64,000 nucleotides of DNA from Pseudomonadota bacterium (GCA_020160755.1 JAIUPN010000001.1:1-64000); one strand, 5' to 3'; numbered from the stretch's first letter, positions 51,692 to 62,202 are shown. Notes: generated from the sequence alone by a model not told the origin. Program-made: numbers and translations.

Positions 51692-52258
51692 TTATCGCCC
51701 GGCGGAAATCGCGGCCGCATCGCCGATACCGGCCCCCGTTGCGGTGGCCCATAATATCCGGATGTCGCGCGCCATCGACCAGGGGCCAATGTAGGATTTG
51801 TCGGCCATCGCAAGCTTTTCGGGCGTCGACATGTCGATGCCCGCGATCTGCGCGACGCCCGTAATCCCGGGTGAAAGAGCAAAAATGCCATGCGCGCGGC
51901 GCGCTTCGAGCAGATCGAGCTGATTGGGCAGGCCGGGCCGTGGGCCGATAAACGACATCGTTCCGTTCAGCACATTCCAAATCTGCGGCAGCTCGTCGAT
52001 CTTCAGCCGGCGCAAAATTCGGCCCGTCACGAGGATATTGTCGGCTTCCACCTTATGCGAGGCGACGCTGGGCGTCGATGGCTGCATGGTGCGCAGCTTG
52101 AGCAGCCGAAACGGCTTTTCATCGCGTCCGAGGCGCTTTTGAAAAAACAAGGGCGACGCGCGGCATTCCAGCGCAATGGGTATGGCGACCAGCAGACATA
52201 TCATGAGAGCAATCGGCGCGGCGACCAAAGCGAGCAGAACATCGAACAGCCGTTTCAT
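51692..52258 (-). CDS. Small phosphoglycosyl transferase (PglC-like initiator)
   Basis: The 188-residue monotopic membrane enzyme would transfer a sugar-1-phosphate from UDP-sugar to undecaprenyl phosphate, the first step of repeat-unit assembly. An N-terminal hydrophobic hairpin (FDVLLALVAAPIALMICLLV) is followed by RPFRLLKLRTM-like (KPFRLLKLRTMQ) and RRLKIDELPQIWNVLNGTMS, then FIGPRPGLP. This is the short, core-only form without the extra membrane domain of WbaP. It is the only initiator seen in the window. It is divergent from selO and upstream of the methyltransferase gene. Confidence 0.9.
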   Translation of the reverse strand: MKRLFDVLLALVAAPIALMICLLVAIPIALECRASPLFFQKRLGRDEKPFRLLKLRTMQPSTPSVASHKVEADNILVTGRILRRLKIDELPQIWNVLNGTMSFIGPRPGLPNQLDLLEARRAHGIFALSPGITGVAQIAGIDMSTPEKLAMADKSYIGPWSMARDIRILWATATGAGIGDAAAISAGR

Positions 52259-52435
52259 TTAACCCTACCCACGAATCGCGAAGCCCGCCTTATAGGCAAG
52301 CGGACGCTGGTTGTAAGGCATCGCGAAACTTGCCGCCGCGCGGCGCTTGTCGGCGTCGGGCGCGGGACCATGGGGAGCGAAACTTGCATTCGGACGACGC
52401 AGGCTCGACATAGGGAAGCAGGGAGCGAGCGGCAC

Positions 52436-53899
52436 ATGGATTTCGGGTTCGACAACAGTTTCTACAGCGCGATGGAGGGTTTTTACGCACCTGCCGAGGC
52501 GGCAACACCGTCGGTGCCTCGCCTGCTGATTTTCAATCATCGCCTGGCGGCTCGGCTCGGCCTCGACGTCGCCGGCGCGACCGACGACGAACTGGCGCGC
52601 CTGTTTTCGGGACAGACGCTTCCCGACGGCTCCAACCCGCTCGCCCTCGCTTACGCCGGTCACCAGTTCGGCCATTTTTCCCCGCAACTCGGGGATGGCC
52701 GCGCGCTGTTGTTGGGAGAGGTGGTCGCGCCCGATGGCGCGCGCTTCGACTTGCAGCTCAAGGGTTCGGGCCCGACGGCCTTTTCGCGCAACGGCGATGG
52801 CAGGGCGGCTCTCGGCCCGGTGCTGCGCGAGTTTCTGGTGTCGGAGGCGGTGGCGGCGATGGGCGTGCCCACGACACGCGCGCTCGCCGCGGCCGCAACA
52901 GGGGACCGTGTGCAGCGCGAACGGGCGCATCCGGGTGCTGTCCTCACGCGCGTCGCGAGCAGCCATATCCGCGTTGGAACCTTCCAGTTCTTTGCCGCCC
53001 ATTTCGGCACCGAGCATGTCATCCAATTGTCCGACTATAGCGTTAGCCGCCATTTTCCTGAGCTTTCAGGCGAAAGAAACCCGCATCTCGCGCTGCTCGA
53101 CCGGGTGACCGGCTTGCAATGCGAGCTCGTGGCCCATTGGCTTGGCGTCGGCTTCATCCACGGCGTCATGAACACCGATAATGTCGCGATCAGCGGCGAG
53201 ACGATCGACTATGGGCCGTGCGCTTTCATGGACCGTTTTTCGGCCAATGCGGTGTTCAGTTCGATCGACGCGAACGGGCGCTACGCCTTCGGGCGGCAGC
53301 CGCAGATCATGCACTGGAACATGGCGCGGTTCGCAGAAGCCCTGCTGCCCGCGATCCACCGCGTTTCGCCCGACGATGTCGAGGCCGCGAAGGCGGTCGT
53401 CGACGCGATTCCCGCCCGATTCCGGGCGATCTGGCATGCGCGGGTGCGCATGAAATTGGGCCTCGTGAACGGCGCGGGCGACGATAGCGAATTGATCGAC
53501 ACGCTCTTCGACGAGCTCGAAAAGCATGAGGTCGACTATACCTCCTTCTTCCGATCGCTCGCGATGCTGCTGCGCGGCGACGGGACGATGCTCGAAGGCC
53601 TGTTGCCGGCGCCCGACGCGATGGCGCCGTGGATCGCCGAATGGTGGGGACGGATCGCGCAGGATGGGGCGGGGCCGATCGAGCTTGCCGCGGCGATGGA
53701 CGGCGTGAACCCGCTCTACATCCCGCGCAATCACCAGGTCGAAGCCGCGCTCGCGGCCGCCGAGGAGGGCGATCTAGCGGCGTGGCGCCGGCTTCTCGAG
53801 GTCGTCAGGAATCCATTCGGCGAGCGCCCCGAATGGTCCGAATATGCGCTGCCGGCACCGGCGGATTCCGCTCCCTATACAACCTTCTGCGGGACCTGA
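52436..53899 (+). CDS. selO: SelO-family protein adenylyltransferase
   Basis: The 487-residue pseudokinase-fold enzyme transfers AMP from ATP to protein hydroxyls and is linked to oxidative stress control. Signature segments are AYAGHQFGHFSPQLGDGRAL, LQLKGSGPTAFSRNGDGRAA, the metal-binding NTDNVAISGETIDYGPCAFM and MNTD. The C-terminus ends TTFCGT, with cysteine at the position that is selenocysteine in some relatives. GGGAG lies 11 nt before ATG 52436. It interrupts the run of sugar genes and has no obvious link with them. Confidence 0.95.
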   Translation: MDFGFDNSFYSAMEGFYAPAEAATPSVPRLLIFNHRLAARLGLDVAGATDDELARLFSGQTLPDGSNPLALAYAGHQFGHFSPQLGDGRALLLGEVVAPDGARFDLQLKGSGPTAFSRNGDGRAALGPVLREFLVSEAVAAMGVPTTRALAAAATGDRVQRERAHPGAVLTRVASSHIRVGTFQFFAAHFGTEHVIQLSDYSVSRHFPELSGERNPHLALLDRVTGLQCELVAHWLGVGFIHGVMNTDNVAISGETIDYGPCAFMDRFSANAVFSSIDANGRYAFGRQPQIMHWNMARFAEALLPAIHRVSPDDVEAAKAVVDAIPARFRAIWHARVRMKLGLVNGAGDDSELIDTLFDELEKHEVDYTSFFRSLAMLLRGDGTMLEGLLPAPDAMAPWIAEWWGRIAQDGAGPIELAAAMDGVNPLYIPRNHQVEAALAAAEEGDLAAWRRLLEVVRNPFGERPEWSEYALPAPADSAPYTTFCGT

Positions 53900-53999
53900 G
53901 CTCCGCGATGCCCGTCCGTGGCGATGCGGCGCGGATGGAGTTGAGCGATCGGGACGCGCCTGTTAGGAGCGGCGCTTGCCTGACTGAGGAACAGATATC

Positions 54000-55184
54000 G
54001 TGCCGCACACCCCGGTGAAGATTACAATTGTCGGTACCGGCTATGTCGGGATTTCGAACGCCGTGCTGCTCGCACAGCATAACCGCGTCGTCGCGCTCGA
54101 TATCGACAGCCGCAAGGTCGATCAGATCAACGCTGGTATTTCGCCGATCGCCGATCCCGAGATCGAGGCGTATCTGGGGGAGCGCGAACTCGACCTCGTC
54201 GCGACGATCGACAGGGAAAGCGCCTATGACGGTGCCGATTTCGTCGTCGTCGCGACGCCGACCGACTACGACCCCGACACCAATTATTTCAACACGGGGT
54301 CGGTGGAATCCGTGATCGCCGATGCGCTGAAACTGGCCCCGGGGGCGCTGATCATCGTCAAGTCGACCGTACCGGTGGGTTTCACCGAGCGCATGCGCGC
54401 GCTGCACGGGACCGACGCGATCGTCTTTTCGCCCGAATTCCTGCGCGAAGGCCGCGCATTGTACGACAATCTGCACCCGTCGCGGATCGTCATCGGCAAC
54501 ACCGATCCACGCGCCGCGGCATTTGCGCAGCTTCTGCTCGACGCATCGCTGAAGCCCGAGACCGCGATCCTGCACACGGGCAACACCGAGGCCGAGGCGA
54601 TCAAGCTCTTCGCCAACACTTACCTCGCGATGCGCGTCGCCTTCTTCAACGAACTCGACACCTATGCCGCGCTGCATGACGTCGATTCGCGCCAGGTGAT
54701 CGAGGGTGTGTGCCTCGATCCGCGGATCGGCCAATTCTACAACAATCCGTCCTTCGGTTATGGCGGCTATTGCCTGCCCAAGGACACCAAGCAAATGCTC
54801 GCCAACTATAAGGAAGTGCCGCAAAATCTAATCCAGGCGATCGTGTCGTCGAACACGACGCGTAAGGATTTCATCGCGTCCGAAGTCATCAAGCGGGCGC
54901 CGCGCGTCGTCGGCATCCATCGCCTTGCGATGAAGGCGGGGTCGGACAATTTCCGCGCCAGTAGCATATTGGGCGTGATGAAGCGGGTGAAGGCCAAAGG
55001 TATCGAGGTGATCGTTTATGAACCTTTGGTCGAGGAGGATCGTCTGTTCAACTCGCGCGTCATCCGCGACCTTGCCGCATTCAAGGCCGAGGCTGACGTC
55101 ATCATCGCGAACCGCGTGACCGACGACCTCGCCGATGTCGCGGACAAGGTTTACAGCCGCGATCTGTTCGGCGCCGATTCCTGA
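54000..55184 (+). CDS. ugd: UDP-glucose 6-dehydrogenase
   Basis: The 394-residue enzyme oxidises UDP-glucose to UDP-glucuronate. It has [19 protein letters not shown], the [20 protein letters not shown] segment, [34 protein letters not shown] and the active-site cysteine in [18 protein letters not shown]. This short form with a YDPDTNYF motif matches the bacterial capsule-type Ugd. Start is GTG 54000, with AGGAACAG upstream. Its product can feed the UDP-glucuronate 4-epimerase at 49854. It is separate from WecC. Confidence 0.94.
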   Translation: MPHTPVKITIVGTGYVGISNAVLLAQHNRVVALDIDSRKVDQINAGISPIADPEIEAYLGERELDLVATIDRESAYDGADFVVVATPTDYDPDTNYFNTGSVESVIADALKLAPGALIIVKSTVPVGFTERMRALHGTDAIVFSPEFLREGRALYDNLHPSRIVIGNTDPRAAAFAQLLLDASLKPETAILHTGNTEAEAIKLFANTYLAMRVAFFNELDTYAALHDVDSRQVIEGVCLDPRIGQFYNNPSFGYGGYCLPKDTKQMLANYKEVPQNLIQAIVSSNTTRKDFIASEVIKRAPRVVGIHRLAMKAGSDNFRASSILGVMKRVKAKGIEVIVYEPLVEEDRLFNSRVIRDLAAFKAEADVIIANRVTDDLADVADKVYSRDLFGADS

Positions 55185-55317
55185 CTTTCCTCCATCGCCG
55201 CAACTCGCCGCATCGCCGGGAACTGTCCCATTGTCGGAGAGTTAGCCTGTCAAATGGGGAGAAACGGGTTGCACAGCTATATCTCGCAAGCCACAAGTGC
55301 GCATCGGTGGCCAGCAG

Positions 55318-57651
55318 ATGAAAAAATCTGAAAATTCCCGTGTATCGTCAGGCCGTCGATCCTCGCGGATGCGGCAGCTATTGATCGCTGCATCCTCCTT
55401 TCTTTGTCTCGCCTGGGCCGGCGCTGCCTATGCGCAGCAAGTCGAACCGCCGCAGGTCGTCCGGACCGTCGAAACCACAAAAACCAACCCGATCGCGGCG
55501 CCATCGCCGCCGCCGCCTGATGCCGTGCTGCCCGAAGTGGCGCCGATCATCGAGGACGAGGAGTTCGAGAAAGCGATCCCGCCGATTAACGCCGAGGACG
55601 ACGCCGAACTCGACCGCCCGCTGGAATCGATCGCCGATTTTGAAAAGCGCGAGGCGGCCGAAGCGGCGAAACGCGCGCAGGCGACCGCTGACGGAACGGT
55701 GGAAACGCAGCCCCCGCAGGTCGATGGCGTGCCGGTTCCGGCGCTGGCCGATGGCGATGCCGTCGAAGCGATCGGCGACGCGCCGATCAGCGACAGCGAA
55801 CTTGCAGCACCATTGCCGCCGCTCGAGAACTTCGACGTCGAACCGGTCCAGTTCGCCGAGGCCGAGGACGAGAAAGACAATGTCAGCGTCGCCTATCTGG
55901 TGAAGGTCAACGGTCTGGACCCCGCGGACGACAGCACCGATGTCGATCTCGCCGACCTGTTCGGCGATCTCTCGGCGCTCTACGACGGCGACGGCAAGGC
56001 CGACAATACGGCGATGGTCCGCGCCCGCCTTACCGCGGACGGCGAGCTGATGCAGCGCATCCTCGCATCGGAGGGCTATTATGACGCGGTCGTCGATACG
56101 CGCATCGACCGGGGCGCGCGCGAGGAAGGGCAGGCGCGCCAGCCCGGGCAGCCGCTGACCGCGATCATCGATGTAAAGCCCGGCAAGCGCTATACGCTGG
56201 CGGATATCATCGTCGATGCGGCGCCGACGATCCCGCCGACGCTCATCGCAGACAATTTCCCGCTGAGCGTGGGCGAGCCGATCGTCGCGCAGCGCATCCA
56301 GGGCGCCGAGGCGGCGATCGCGCTCAAGCTGCCGCAGGAAGGCTATCCGTTCGCCAAGGTCGGGCAGCGCGACATCCTGCTCGACGGCGCGACCGGCGAC
56401 GGCGTCTACACGCTGCCGGTCGATATCGGCAAAAGATCGCGTTTCGGGGGGATCGAAACGACGGGCGACCTCGCGTTCGATGCTAAGCATGTGGAGGTCC
56501 TCGCACGGTTCAAACGCGGCGACCTGTACGACAGCCGCAAGGTCGACGACCTGCGGCAGGCGCTCGTCGCGACGGGGCTTTTCTCCACCGTCGCGGCCGA
56601 GCCGCAGCCGACGGGCGAGAGCGCGGGCGACGACACCGAATATGTGACGATGCTCGTGACCCAGCAGAAGGGGCCGCCGCGGACGATCGCGGCCAGTGCG
56701 GGTTATGGCACGGGCGAGGGGATCCGGCTCGAAGGGAGCTGGACGCACCGGAATTTCCTGCCGCCCGAAGGCGCATTGACCTTCCGCGGCGTGATCGGGA
56801 CAAAGGAGCAGGGCATCGGCGCGACGCTTCGCCGATCGAACGCGGGGCAGCGCGACCGCACCCTCGAACTCGTCACCGAGGTGACCCGCAACGACTATAA
56901 TGCGTTCGAGGCGATCACCGGCCGCGTTGCCGCGCGCGTCAGCTATGACTCGACGCCGATCTGGCAGAAGAAATTCACCTATGCCTATGGCGTCGAACTG
57001 CTCGCGTCGCGCGAAGACGATTATGATTTCGCGGCGGGCGAGCGCAAATATGACTTCTACACGATCCTCGGGCTGACCGGGCAGGTCGGGATGGACCGTA
57101 CCGATAGCCTGCTCGATCCGACCAAGGGGTTCCGCATCACCTCGCTGATCCAGCCCGAAGGCTCGCTGGCGGGGCGTTTCTCGCCCTATGCGCGGCTGCG
57201 CACCGACATCAGCGGCTATTATCCGGTAACCGACAGCATCGTGCTCGCGGGGCGCGTCCGCGTCGGGTCGATCCTCGGTGCGGCACGCGAACGCCTCGCG
57301 CCGTCGCGTCGCTTCTACGCCGGCGGCGGCGGCTCGGTACGCGGTTTCGGTTATCAGGAGCTCGGGCCGAAGGACCCGAACGACGATCCGATCGGCGGCC
57401 GCAGCGTCAACGAGATGGCGGTCGAGGCACGCTATCGCTTCGGCAATTTCGGCGTCGTCGGCTTCGTCGATGCGGGGCAGGTCTATCGGTCGTCGGCGCC
57501 GACCTTCCAGAATTTGCGCTTCGGCGCGGGGATCGGCGCGCGCTATTATACCAATTTCGGCCCGATGCGCTTTGATATCGCGACCCCGATCGGCCGCAAG
57601 CCGGGCGAATCGCGCGTGAGCGTCTATGTCTCGATCGGTCAGGCCTTCTGA
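55318..57651 (+). CDS. tamA: TamA-like outer-membrane translocation protein
   Basis: This 777-residue BamA-superfamily protein works with TamB in moving proteins or lipids between membranes. A signal peptide (RQLLIAASSFLCLAWAGAAYA, split site after AYA) is followed by a long acidic, Pro-rich segment (about residues 45-190), POTRA domains (about 190-440) with GKRYTLADIIVDA, and a C-terminal 16-strand barrel with the conserved YAGGGGSVRGFGYQELG loop. It is longer than typical TamA because of the acidic segment. Its start is uncertain: ATG 55318 or 55369, the latter right before the signal peptide. The stop overlaps the tamB start by one base. Confidence 0.92.
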   Translation: MKKSENSRVSSGRRSSRMRQLLIAASSFLCLAWAGAAYAQQVEPPQVVRTVETTKTNPIAAPSPPPPDAVLPEVAPIIEDEEFEKAIPPINAEDDAELDRPLESIADFEKREAAEAAKRAQATADGTVETQPPQVDGVPVPALADGDAVEAIGDAPISDSELAAPLPPLENFDVEPVQFAEAEDEKDNVSVAYLVKVNGLDPADDSTDVDLADLFGDLSALYDGDGKADNTAMVRARLTADGELMQRILASEGYYDAVVDTRIDRGAREEGQARQPGQPLTAIIDVKPGKRYTLADIIVDAAPTIPPTLIADNFPLSVGEPIVAQRIQGAEAAIALKLPQEGYPFAKVGQRDILLDGATGDGVYTLPVDIGKRSRFGGIETTGDLAFDAKHVEVLARFKRGDLYDSRKVDDLRQALVATGLFSTVAAEPQPTGESAGDDTEYVTMLVTQQKGPPRTIAASAGYGTGEGIRLEGSWTHRNFLPPEGALTFRGVIGTKEQGIGATLRRSNAGQRDRTLELVTEVTRNDYNAFEAITGRVAARVSYDSTPIWQKKFTYAYGVELLASREDDYDFAAGERKYDFYTILGLTGQVGMDRTDSLLDPTKGFRITSLIQPEGSLAGRFSPYARLRTDISGYYPVTDSIVLAGRVRVGSILGAARERLAPSRRFYAGGGGSVRGFGYQELGPKDPNDDPIGGRSVNEMAVEARYRFGNFGVVGFVDAGQVYRSSAPTFQNLRFGAGIGARYYTNFGPMRFDIATPIGRKPGESRVSVYVSIGQAF

Positions 57652-60600
57652 TGGCCGCGGACGAACCCCTCGCCACCGAAGGCGCCGCGCCGGGCAAGAC
57701 ACGCTCGTGGCCGCTCACGATCCTGCGCTGGATCGGGCTGACCTTGCTCGGGCTCGTCCTGCTCTTTGCGCTGTTCCTCGTCGGGTTGAACAGCGATGCG
57801 GGGCGGCGTTTTGTCGTCACCCAGATCGAGAAATATGAATTCGAAAACGGGATGAAGATCGGCATCGGCCGGCTCGACGGGTCGCTGTACGGCCGGATGG
57901 TCATCCGCGATTTCACCCTGTCGGACCCCAAGGGCGTTTTCCTCGCGTCGCCCGAGGTGCGCGTCGACTGGCGGCCGATCCGCTATCTCGCGAACCATGT
58001 CGACGTTCGATCGGCCACCGCCGCGACGATGACAATGCGGAAATTGCCAGAATTCAAGGTTGTTCCCGACACGGGCGAGCCGTTGCTTCCCGATCTCGAT
58101 ATCGACGTCGGCACGCTACGCGTCGACCGCTTCATCTTCGAGGCGCCGGTCGCGGGCGAGCGGCAGGAGGCGAAAATTGCCGGCAAGATCGCGATCGCCG
58201 ACCGACGTGCGCAGGTGACCGCCAACGCCGAAACGATCGGGGCGAAGGCCAAGGGCGATACGCTGAAGCTGTTGCTCGACGCGGTGCCCGAGGAGAACCG
58301 GCTGGCGGTGACGCTCGACGTCAATGCACCGCAAGGCGGCGTGCTCGCCGCGATGGGCGGGTTCAAGGAACCGCTGACCGCGAAGCTCGACGGACGCGGC
58401 GACTGGAAGGCGTGGAACGGCAATCTGACCGCGAACCTCGGCGCCGCGCCGCTCGCGCGCGTCGCGCTGACCGGTCGCGACGGCACCTTCACCGCGAAGG
58501 GAAGCGCGCAGGCGTCGCGGCTGCTAACCGGGCCGATGGCCGAGATGCTGGGTACCGAGACCGCGATCGACCTCACCGCGCGGCTCAACGAACGCAAGGC
58601 CGATATCGACGGCCGCCTGTCGTCCGATGCCGCGCGGCTCGGGATCAGTGGCGGCGTCGATCTGGGCGCCAGCCGCTACGATGGATTGCAACTCGCCGCC
58701 AATATCCTGCGCCCCGGGGCGATTGCCCCCGCGTTGCGCGCCAATGGCTTGCGCGCGACCGCGACGCTCGACGGCGCATTCGATTCGCCGACGGTTGAAT
58801 ATCAGGCGAACGCCAACAGCCTCGCGGTCAATGACATCGTCGTCGAGGGGCTCAGCCTTGCGGGCAAGGCGCGCGTCGACGCCGACCAGATCGTCATTCC
58901 GGTTGCCGGCCGCGCGTCGCGCATCCGCGGGCTCGACACCGTTGCGGGAGGCACGCTGGTGCAGGTGCGGCTCGACGGTGACCTCGCGTACAGCAACGGC
59001 CGCATCCTCAGTGACAATCTGCGCCTGCGCTCGCCGCGCATCGACGCTAAGGCGATCATCATCGCCGACCTCAACAAGGGTTTCTACACCGGCGCGATCG
59101 ATGGGCGGATCAACGATTACCGCATCGAAAGCGTCGGCATCTTCGACATCGACACCGACGCCGACCTGAAAACCGCGCCGCGCGGTGGGTTCGAGATCGT
59201 CGGGCGCGTTCGCGCGCGATCGACGAAGCTGTTCAATTCGGGGGTGCGCGATTTCCTTGGCGGCAATGCGACCGCGTCGAGCGATGTGCGCTATGGCACC
59301 GACGGCATCGTCCGCTTTGCGAACCTCCGGCTTTCGGCGCCGCGCCTGCGCGTCACCGGGGGGCAGGGGAGCTATGCCCCGAACGGCCAGATCCGCCTGA
59401 ATGCGCGCGCGAACTCGACCGATTATGGCCCCGTCGGGGTTGAGCTTGCGGGGACGATCAGCGACCCGCGCGCGGTGGTGACCGCCGCGCGGCCGGGGCT
59501 CGGGATCGGGCTCGCCAACCTCGTCGCGCGGATCAACGGCGCGCCGAACGGCTATCGTCTCGCGGCGACCGGCGACACCGACTATGGGCCGCTGTCGGCC
59601 GACGTCGTGCTGCTGATGGCAAAGGGACCGCTGACGATCGATGTCGAGCGCGGCGACCTGTCGGGGATCGGCTTTAACGGGCGGCTGGTGCAGAGCAAGG
59701 CGGGACCGTTCGAGGGTCAGCTCAATGCGTCGGGGCAGGGGCTCGGCGGCCTCGTCCGGCTGACCGCTGCGGGGAAATATCAGGCCGCGGCGATCAACGT
59801 CCGCGCCAATGACGTCGTTCTCCCCGGACCGGCGCAGCTCGCGGTGGGGTCGGCGATCGTCGATGCCGACGTTACCCTGTACGACCGGCCGCACATCGTC
59901 GCCGACATCCAGGTCGCCGAAACGCAGATTCGCGAATATGATATCGCGGTCGCGCGGGTGAAGATCGATTATCGCGACGGCAGCGGCAAGGCGCAGGCGT
60001 TGGTCGAGGGCACCAGCGGCGTGCCGTTCCGGATCGCTGCCAATGCCGATCTCAAACCCGATCTCTGGCGCGCATCGGTGCAGGGCCGCGCGACGGGCAT
60101 CAATTTCCGTACCACCTCACCCGCGCGGATCATCCCGGGCGCCGACGGTTACGAGCTGCTGCCGACGACGGTCAGCCTCGGCCGCGGCAGCAGCGCGCGG
60201 ATCGCCGGGCGCTTCGGCGACGGGATCATGCTCCAGAGCCGGCTCGACCGCGTGAACATGGCGATCCTTAACGCCGTCTATCCCGACATGGGATTGGGCG
60301 GCCGGGCATCGGGGAGCCTCGATTTCGAGCAGGCCAATTCGGACAGCTTCCCGCGCGCCGACGCGCGGCTGACGATTCACGATTTCACGCGCACGACCGC
60401 CGTGTCGATCAGCCAGCCGGTCGATGTCAATTTCGCCGGCAAGCTGCTCGCCGACGGCGGCGAGGCGCGCGCGGTGATGCGCAAGCGCGGCAGCGTGATC
60501 GGGCGGATGCAGGCGTCGCTGCGCCCGCTGGGTCCCGGCGCGGGCGGCTGGACCGAACGGCTGATGGCGGCGCCGCTCGGCGGCGGCATCCGCTACAACG

Positions 60601-61880
60601 GCCCTGCCGACACGCTCTATTCCTTCTTCGGCCCCGCCAACCAGCATGTGTCGGGGCCGGTCGCGGTCGCCGCCGATTTCAGCTGCTCGGTTTCCGACCC
60701 CTGTTTGCAGGGCGTCGTGCGCGGCAAGGACATGGTCTACGAGAATCAGACCTATGGCACGCGCCTGACCAATATGGTGGTCGCCGGACGCTTTACGGGC
60801 AACCGGCTGGAGATCGAGCATCTGACCGCAAAGGCCGGCGACGGCACCGTCCAGGCGAAGGGCTTTATCAGCCTCGCGTCCGCCGACGGCTACCCGATGA
60901 ACATTTCCGCGACGCTCGACAATGCACGCCTCGCCAAGAGCGAGAATATCGCCGCGCGCGCGACGGGCAATCTGACGCTGGAAAAGGTCGCGGGGCAGAC
61001 AGCGTTGCTTTCGGGCAGCCTTCGCCTTCCCGAGACGCGTTACAAGATCGTGCGTGAAGGCGCGGCGCAGGTGCCGGTGCTGACCGGCGTGCGGCGCAAG
61101 CCGCCCGCGGGGCGGCCACGGGTCGCCGGCGACGGGCTGGCGGCGGTGGGTGGCAGCCTGTTCGACCTCATCCGCCTCGACATCGCCTTGAAGGCGCCCG
61201 ACGAAATCTACGTTTCCGGCATGGGACTCGAATCCGAATGGAAGGCCGATATCGTGCTGCGTGGCACGACCGAGGCGCCGCGCGTGACGGGCGAGATCGA
61301 ACTGGTGCGCGGCACGCTTGGGTTCGCGGGCCGTTCGTTCGAGCTTCAGGAAGGCCGGGTGACCTTCCCGACGGGCGATGCCTTCGATCCGGCGATCCGC
61401 CTGCTCGCGAGCGATACGATAGAGACGGTGACGGTGAGCGTCAGCGTCACCGGCCGTGCGAGCAATCCGCAGATCGCCTTCTCGAGCGTCCCCGGCTTGC
61501 CGCAGGACGAAATTGTCTCGCGTATCTTGTTCGGCGATTCGATCACGACCCTGTCGCCGTTGCAGGCGGTCCAGCTCGCGTCGTCGCTCAACACGCTCAG
61601 CGGTAGCGGCGGGGGGTTGAGTCCGCTCGGCGCGCTCCAGTCGGCGACCGGCATCGACCGGCTGCGCGTCCTTGGCCCCGACGACACCGTCGGGCGCGGC
61701 GCCGCGCTCGCCGCCGGGCAATATATCACCAAGGATATCTATATCGAGGTGATCACCGACGCGCGCGGCTATACCGCAACGCAGCTCGAGATCAGCCTGA
61801 CCCCCGCGCTGTCGCTGCTCAGCCAGGCGGGCGGTTCTGGCCAGACGAACCTCAGCGTCCGCTATCGCAAGGATTATTGA
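57651..61880 (+). CDS. tamB: TamB/AsmA-superfamily translocation protein
   Basis: The 1409-residue protein has one N-terminal membrane anchor (about residues 22-42, LGLVLLFALFLVGL) and a very long periplasmic beta-helix that bridges to the outer membrane. The C-terminal TamB domain (about 1050-1409) contains VRGTLGFAGRSFELQEGRVTF, followed by QIAFSSVPGLPQDEIVSRIL and GLTLSLL-like ending with SGQTNLSVRYRKDY. TamA precedes it with a 1-bp overlap and a lipoprotein gene follows, also with 1-bp overlap. Length fits the family. Confidence 0.95.
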   Translation: MAADEPLATEGAAPGKTRSWPLTILRWIGLTLLGLVLLFALFLVGLNSDAGRRFVVTQIEKYEFENGMKIGIGRLDGSLYGRMVIRDFTLSDPKGVFLASPEVRVDWRPIRYLANHVDVRSATAATMTMRKLPEFKVVPDTGEPLLPDLDIDVGTLRVDRFIFEAPVAGERQEAKIAGKIAIADRRAQVTANAETIGAKAKGDTLKLLLDAVPEENRLAVTLDVNAPQGGVLAAMGGFKEPLTAKLDGRGDWKAWNGNLTANLGAAPLARVALTGRDGTFTAKGSAQASRLLTGPMAEMLGTETAIDLTARLNERKADIDGRLSSDAARLGISGGVDLGASRYDGLQLAANILRPGAIAPALRANGLRATATLDGAFDSPTVEYQANANSLAVNDIVVEGLSLAGKARVDADQIVIPVAGRASRIRGLDTVAGGTLVQVRLDGDLAYSNGRILSDNLRLRSPRIDAKAIIIADLNKGFYTGAIDGRINDYRIESVGIFDIDTDADLKTAPRGGFEIVGRVRARSTKLFNSGVRDFLGGNATASSDVRYGTDGIVRFANLRLSAPRLRVTGGQGSYAPNGQIRLNARANSTDYGPVGVELAGTISDPRAVVTAARPGLGIGLANLVARINGAPNGYRLAATGDTDYGPLSADVVLLMAKGPLTIDVERGDLSGIGFNGRLVQSKAGPFEGQLNASGQGLGGLVRLTAAGKYQAAAINVRANDVVLPGPAQLAVGSAIVDADVTLYDRPHIVADIQVAETQIREYDIAVARVKIDYRDGSGKAQALVEGTSGVPFRIAANADLKPDLWRASVQGRATGINFRTTSPARIIPGADGYELLPTTVSLGRGSSARIAGRFGDGIMLQSRLDRVNMAILNAVYPDMGLGGRASGSLDFEQANSDSFPRADARLTIHDFTRTTAVSISQPVDVNFAGKLLADGGEARAVMRKRGSVIGRMQASLRPLGPGAGGWTERLMAAPLGGGIRYNGPADTLYSFFGPANQHVSGPVAVAADFSCSVSDPCLQGVVRGKDMVYENQTYGTRLTNMVVAGRFTGNRLEIEHLTAKAGDGTVQAKGFISLASADGYPMNISATLDNARLAKSENIAARATGNLTLEKVAGQTALLSGSLRLPETRYKIVREGAAQVPVLTGVRRKPPAGRPRVAGDGLAAVGGSLFDLIRLDIALKAPDEIYVSGMGLESEWKADIVLRGTTEAPRVTGEIELVRGTLGFAGRSFELQEGRVTFPTGDAFDPAIRLLASDTIETVTVSVSVTGRASNPQIAFSSVPGLPQDEIVSRILFGDSITTLSPLQAVQLASSLNTLSGSGGGLSPLGALQSATGIDRLRVLGPDDTVGRGAALAAGQYITKDIYIEVITDARGYTATQLEISLTPALSLLSQAGGSGQTNLSVRYRKDY

Positions 61881-62095
61881 TGCGCGCCGTCTTGCTTGTC
61901 CCGCTGCTGTTGCTCGCCGCGTGTAAGGACGAGCCGCGCTTCGAGGAACGTTATGACAAGGCGGCCAAGGAGATCGAGGCGCGCGCCAAAGCGATGGACG
62001 CCGACATCGCCGAATCCGAAAAGGCGGACGCCGCTACGCCGGACTTGCCAGAACCGGCTGCGCCGTCTAACGCGCCAAAGTCATCTGGGGAGTAG
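61880..62095 (+). CDS. Small lipoprotein of unknown function
   Basis: The 71-residue protein has a lipoprotein signal (MRAVLLVPLLLLAACKDE, cysteine about residue 15), then a charged helix (EERYDKAAKEIEARAKAMDA) and a Pro/Ala-rich tail. After maturation about 57 residues remain, anchored probably in the outer membrane. It is coupled to tamB (TGATG) and may support the Tam complex. Its last seven codons and stop overlap the 5' strand of the Mn2+ riboswitch, so these bases are under two constraints. Confidence 0.85.
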   Translation: MRAVLLVPLLLLAACKDEPRFEERYDKAAKEIEARAKAMDADIAESEKADAATPDLPEPAAPSNAPKSSGE

Positions 62096-62191
62096 CCAGC
62101 CGTCCTTTGGGGCGGGCCACCGTGTCAACATACTCGGCCGAGAGGTCGTGGTGCGGTGGAAGCGGGAAACCGCTTGGGCGAGACCAATGGC
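62074..62191 (+). promoter_or_regulatory. yybP-ykoY (Mn2+) riboswitch
   Basis: The conserved aptamer elements are present: GGGGAGTAGCC at 62087-62097, GTCAACATACTC at 62124-62135 and GGGCGAGACC at 62176-62185. A GNRA-capped stem (AGCGG-GAAA-CCGCT) spans 62161-62174. GCCA...GTC (62074-62082) can pair with GAC...TGGC (62183-62191) to close P1. Aptamers of this class sense Mn2+ and control Mn2+ exporters, which matches the downstream gene. The 5' strand of P1 lies within the coding end of the lipoprotein gene, whose stop is 62093-62095. Confidence 0.88.
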
Positions 62192-62202
62192 ATCGACCTT
62201 CG

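Noticed and set aside
55378..57702. 774-codon open frame on the minus strand
   Set aside because: Antisense to tamA, Arg/Asp-rich, no recognisable domain; the tamA frame has a signal peptide, POTRA and barrel motifs.
58524..61721. 456- and 534-codon minus-strand frames
   Set aside because: Both are antisense to tamB and have low-complexity Arg-rich translations.
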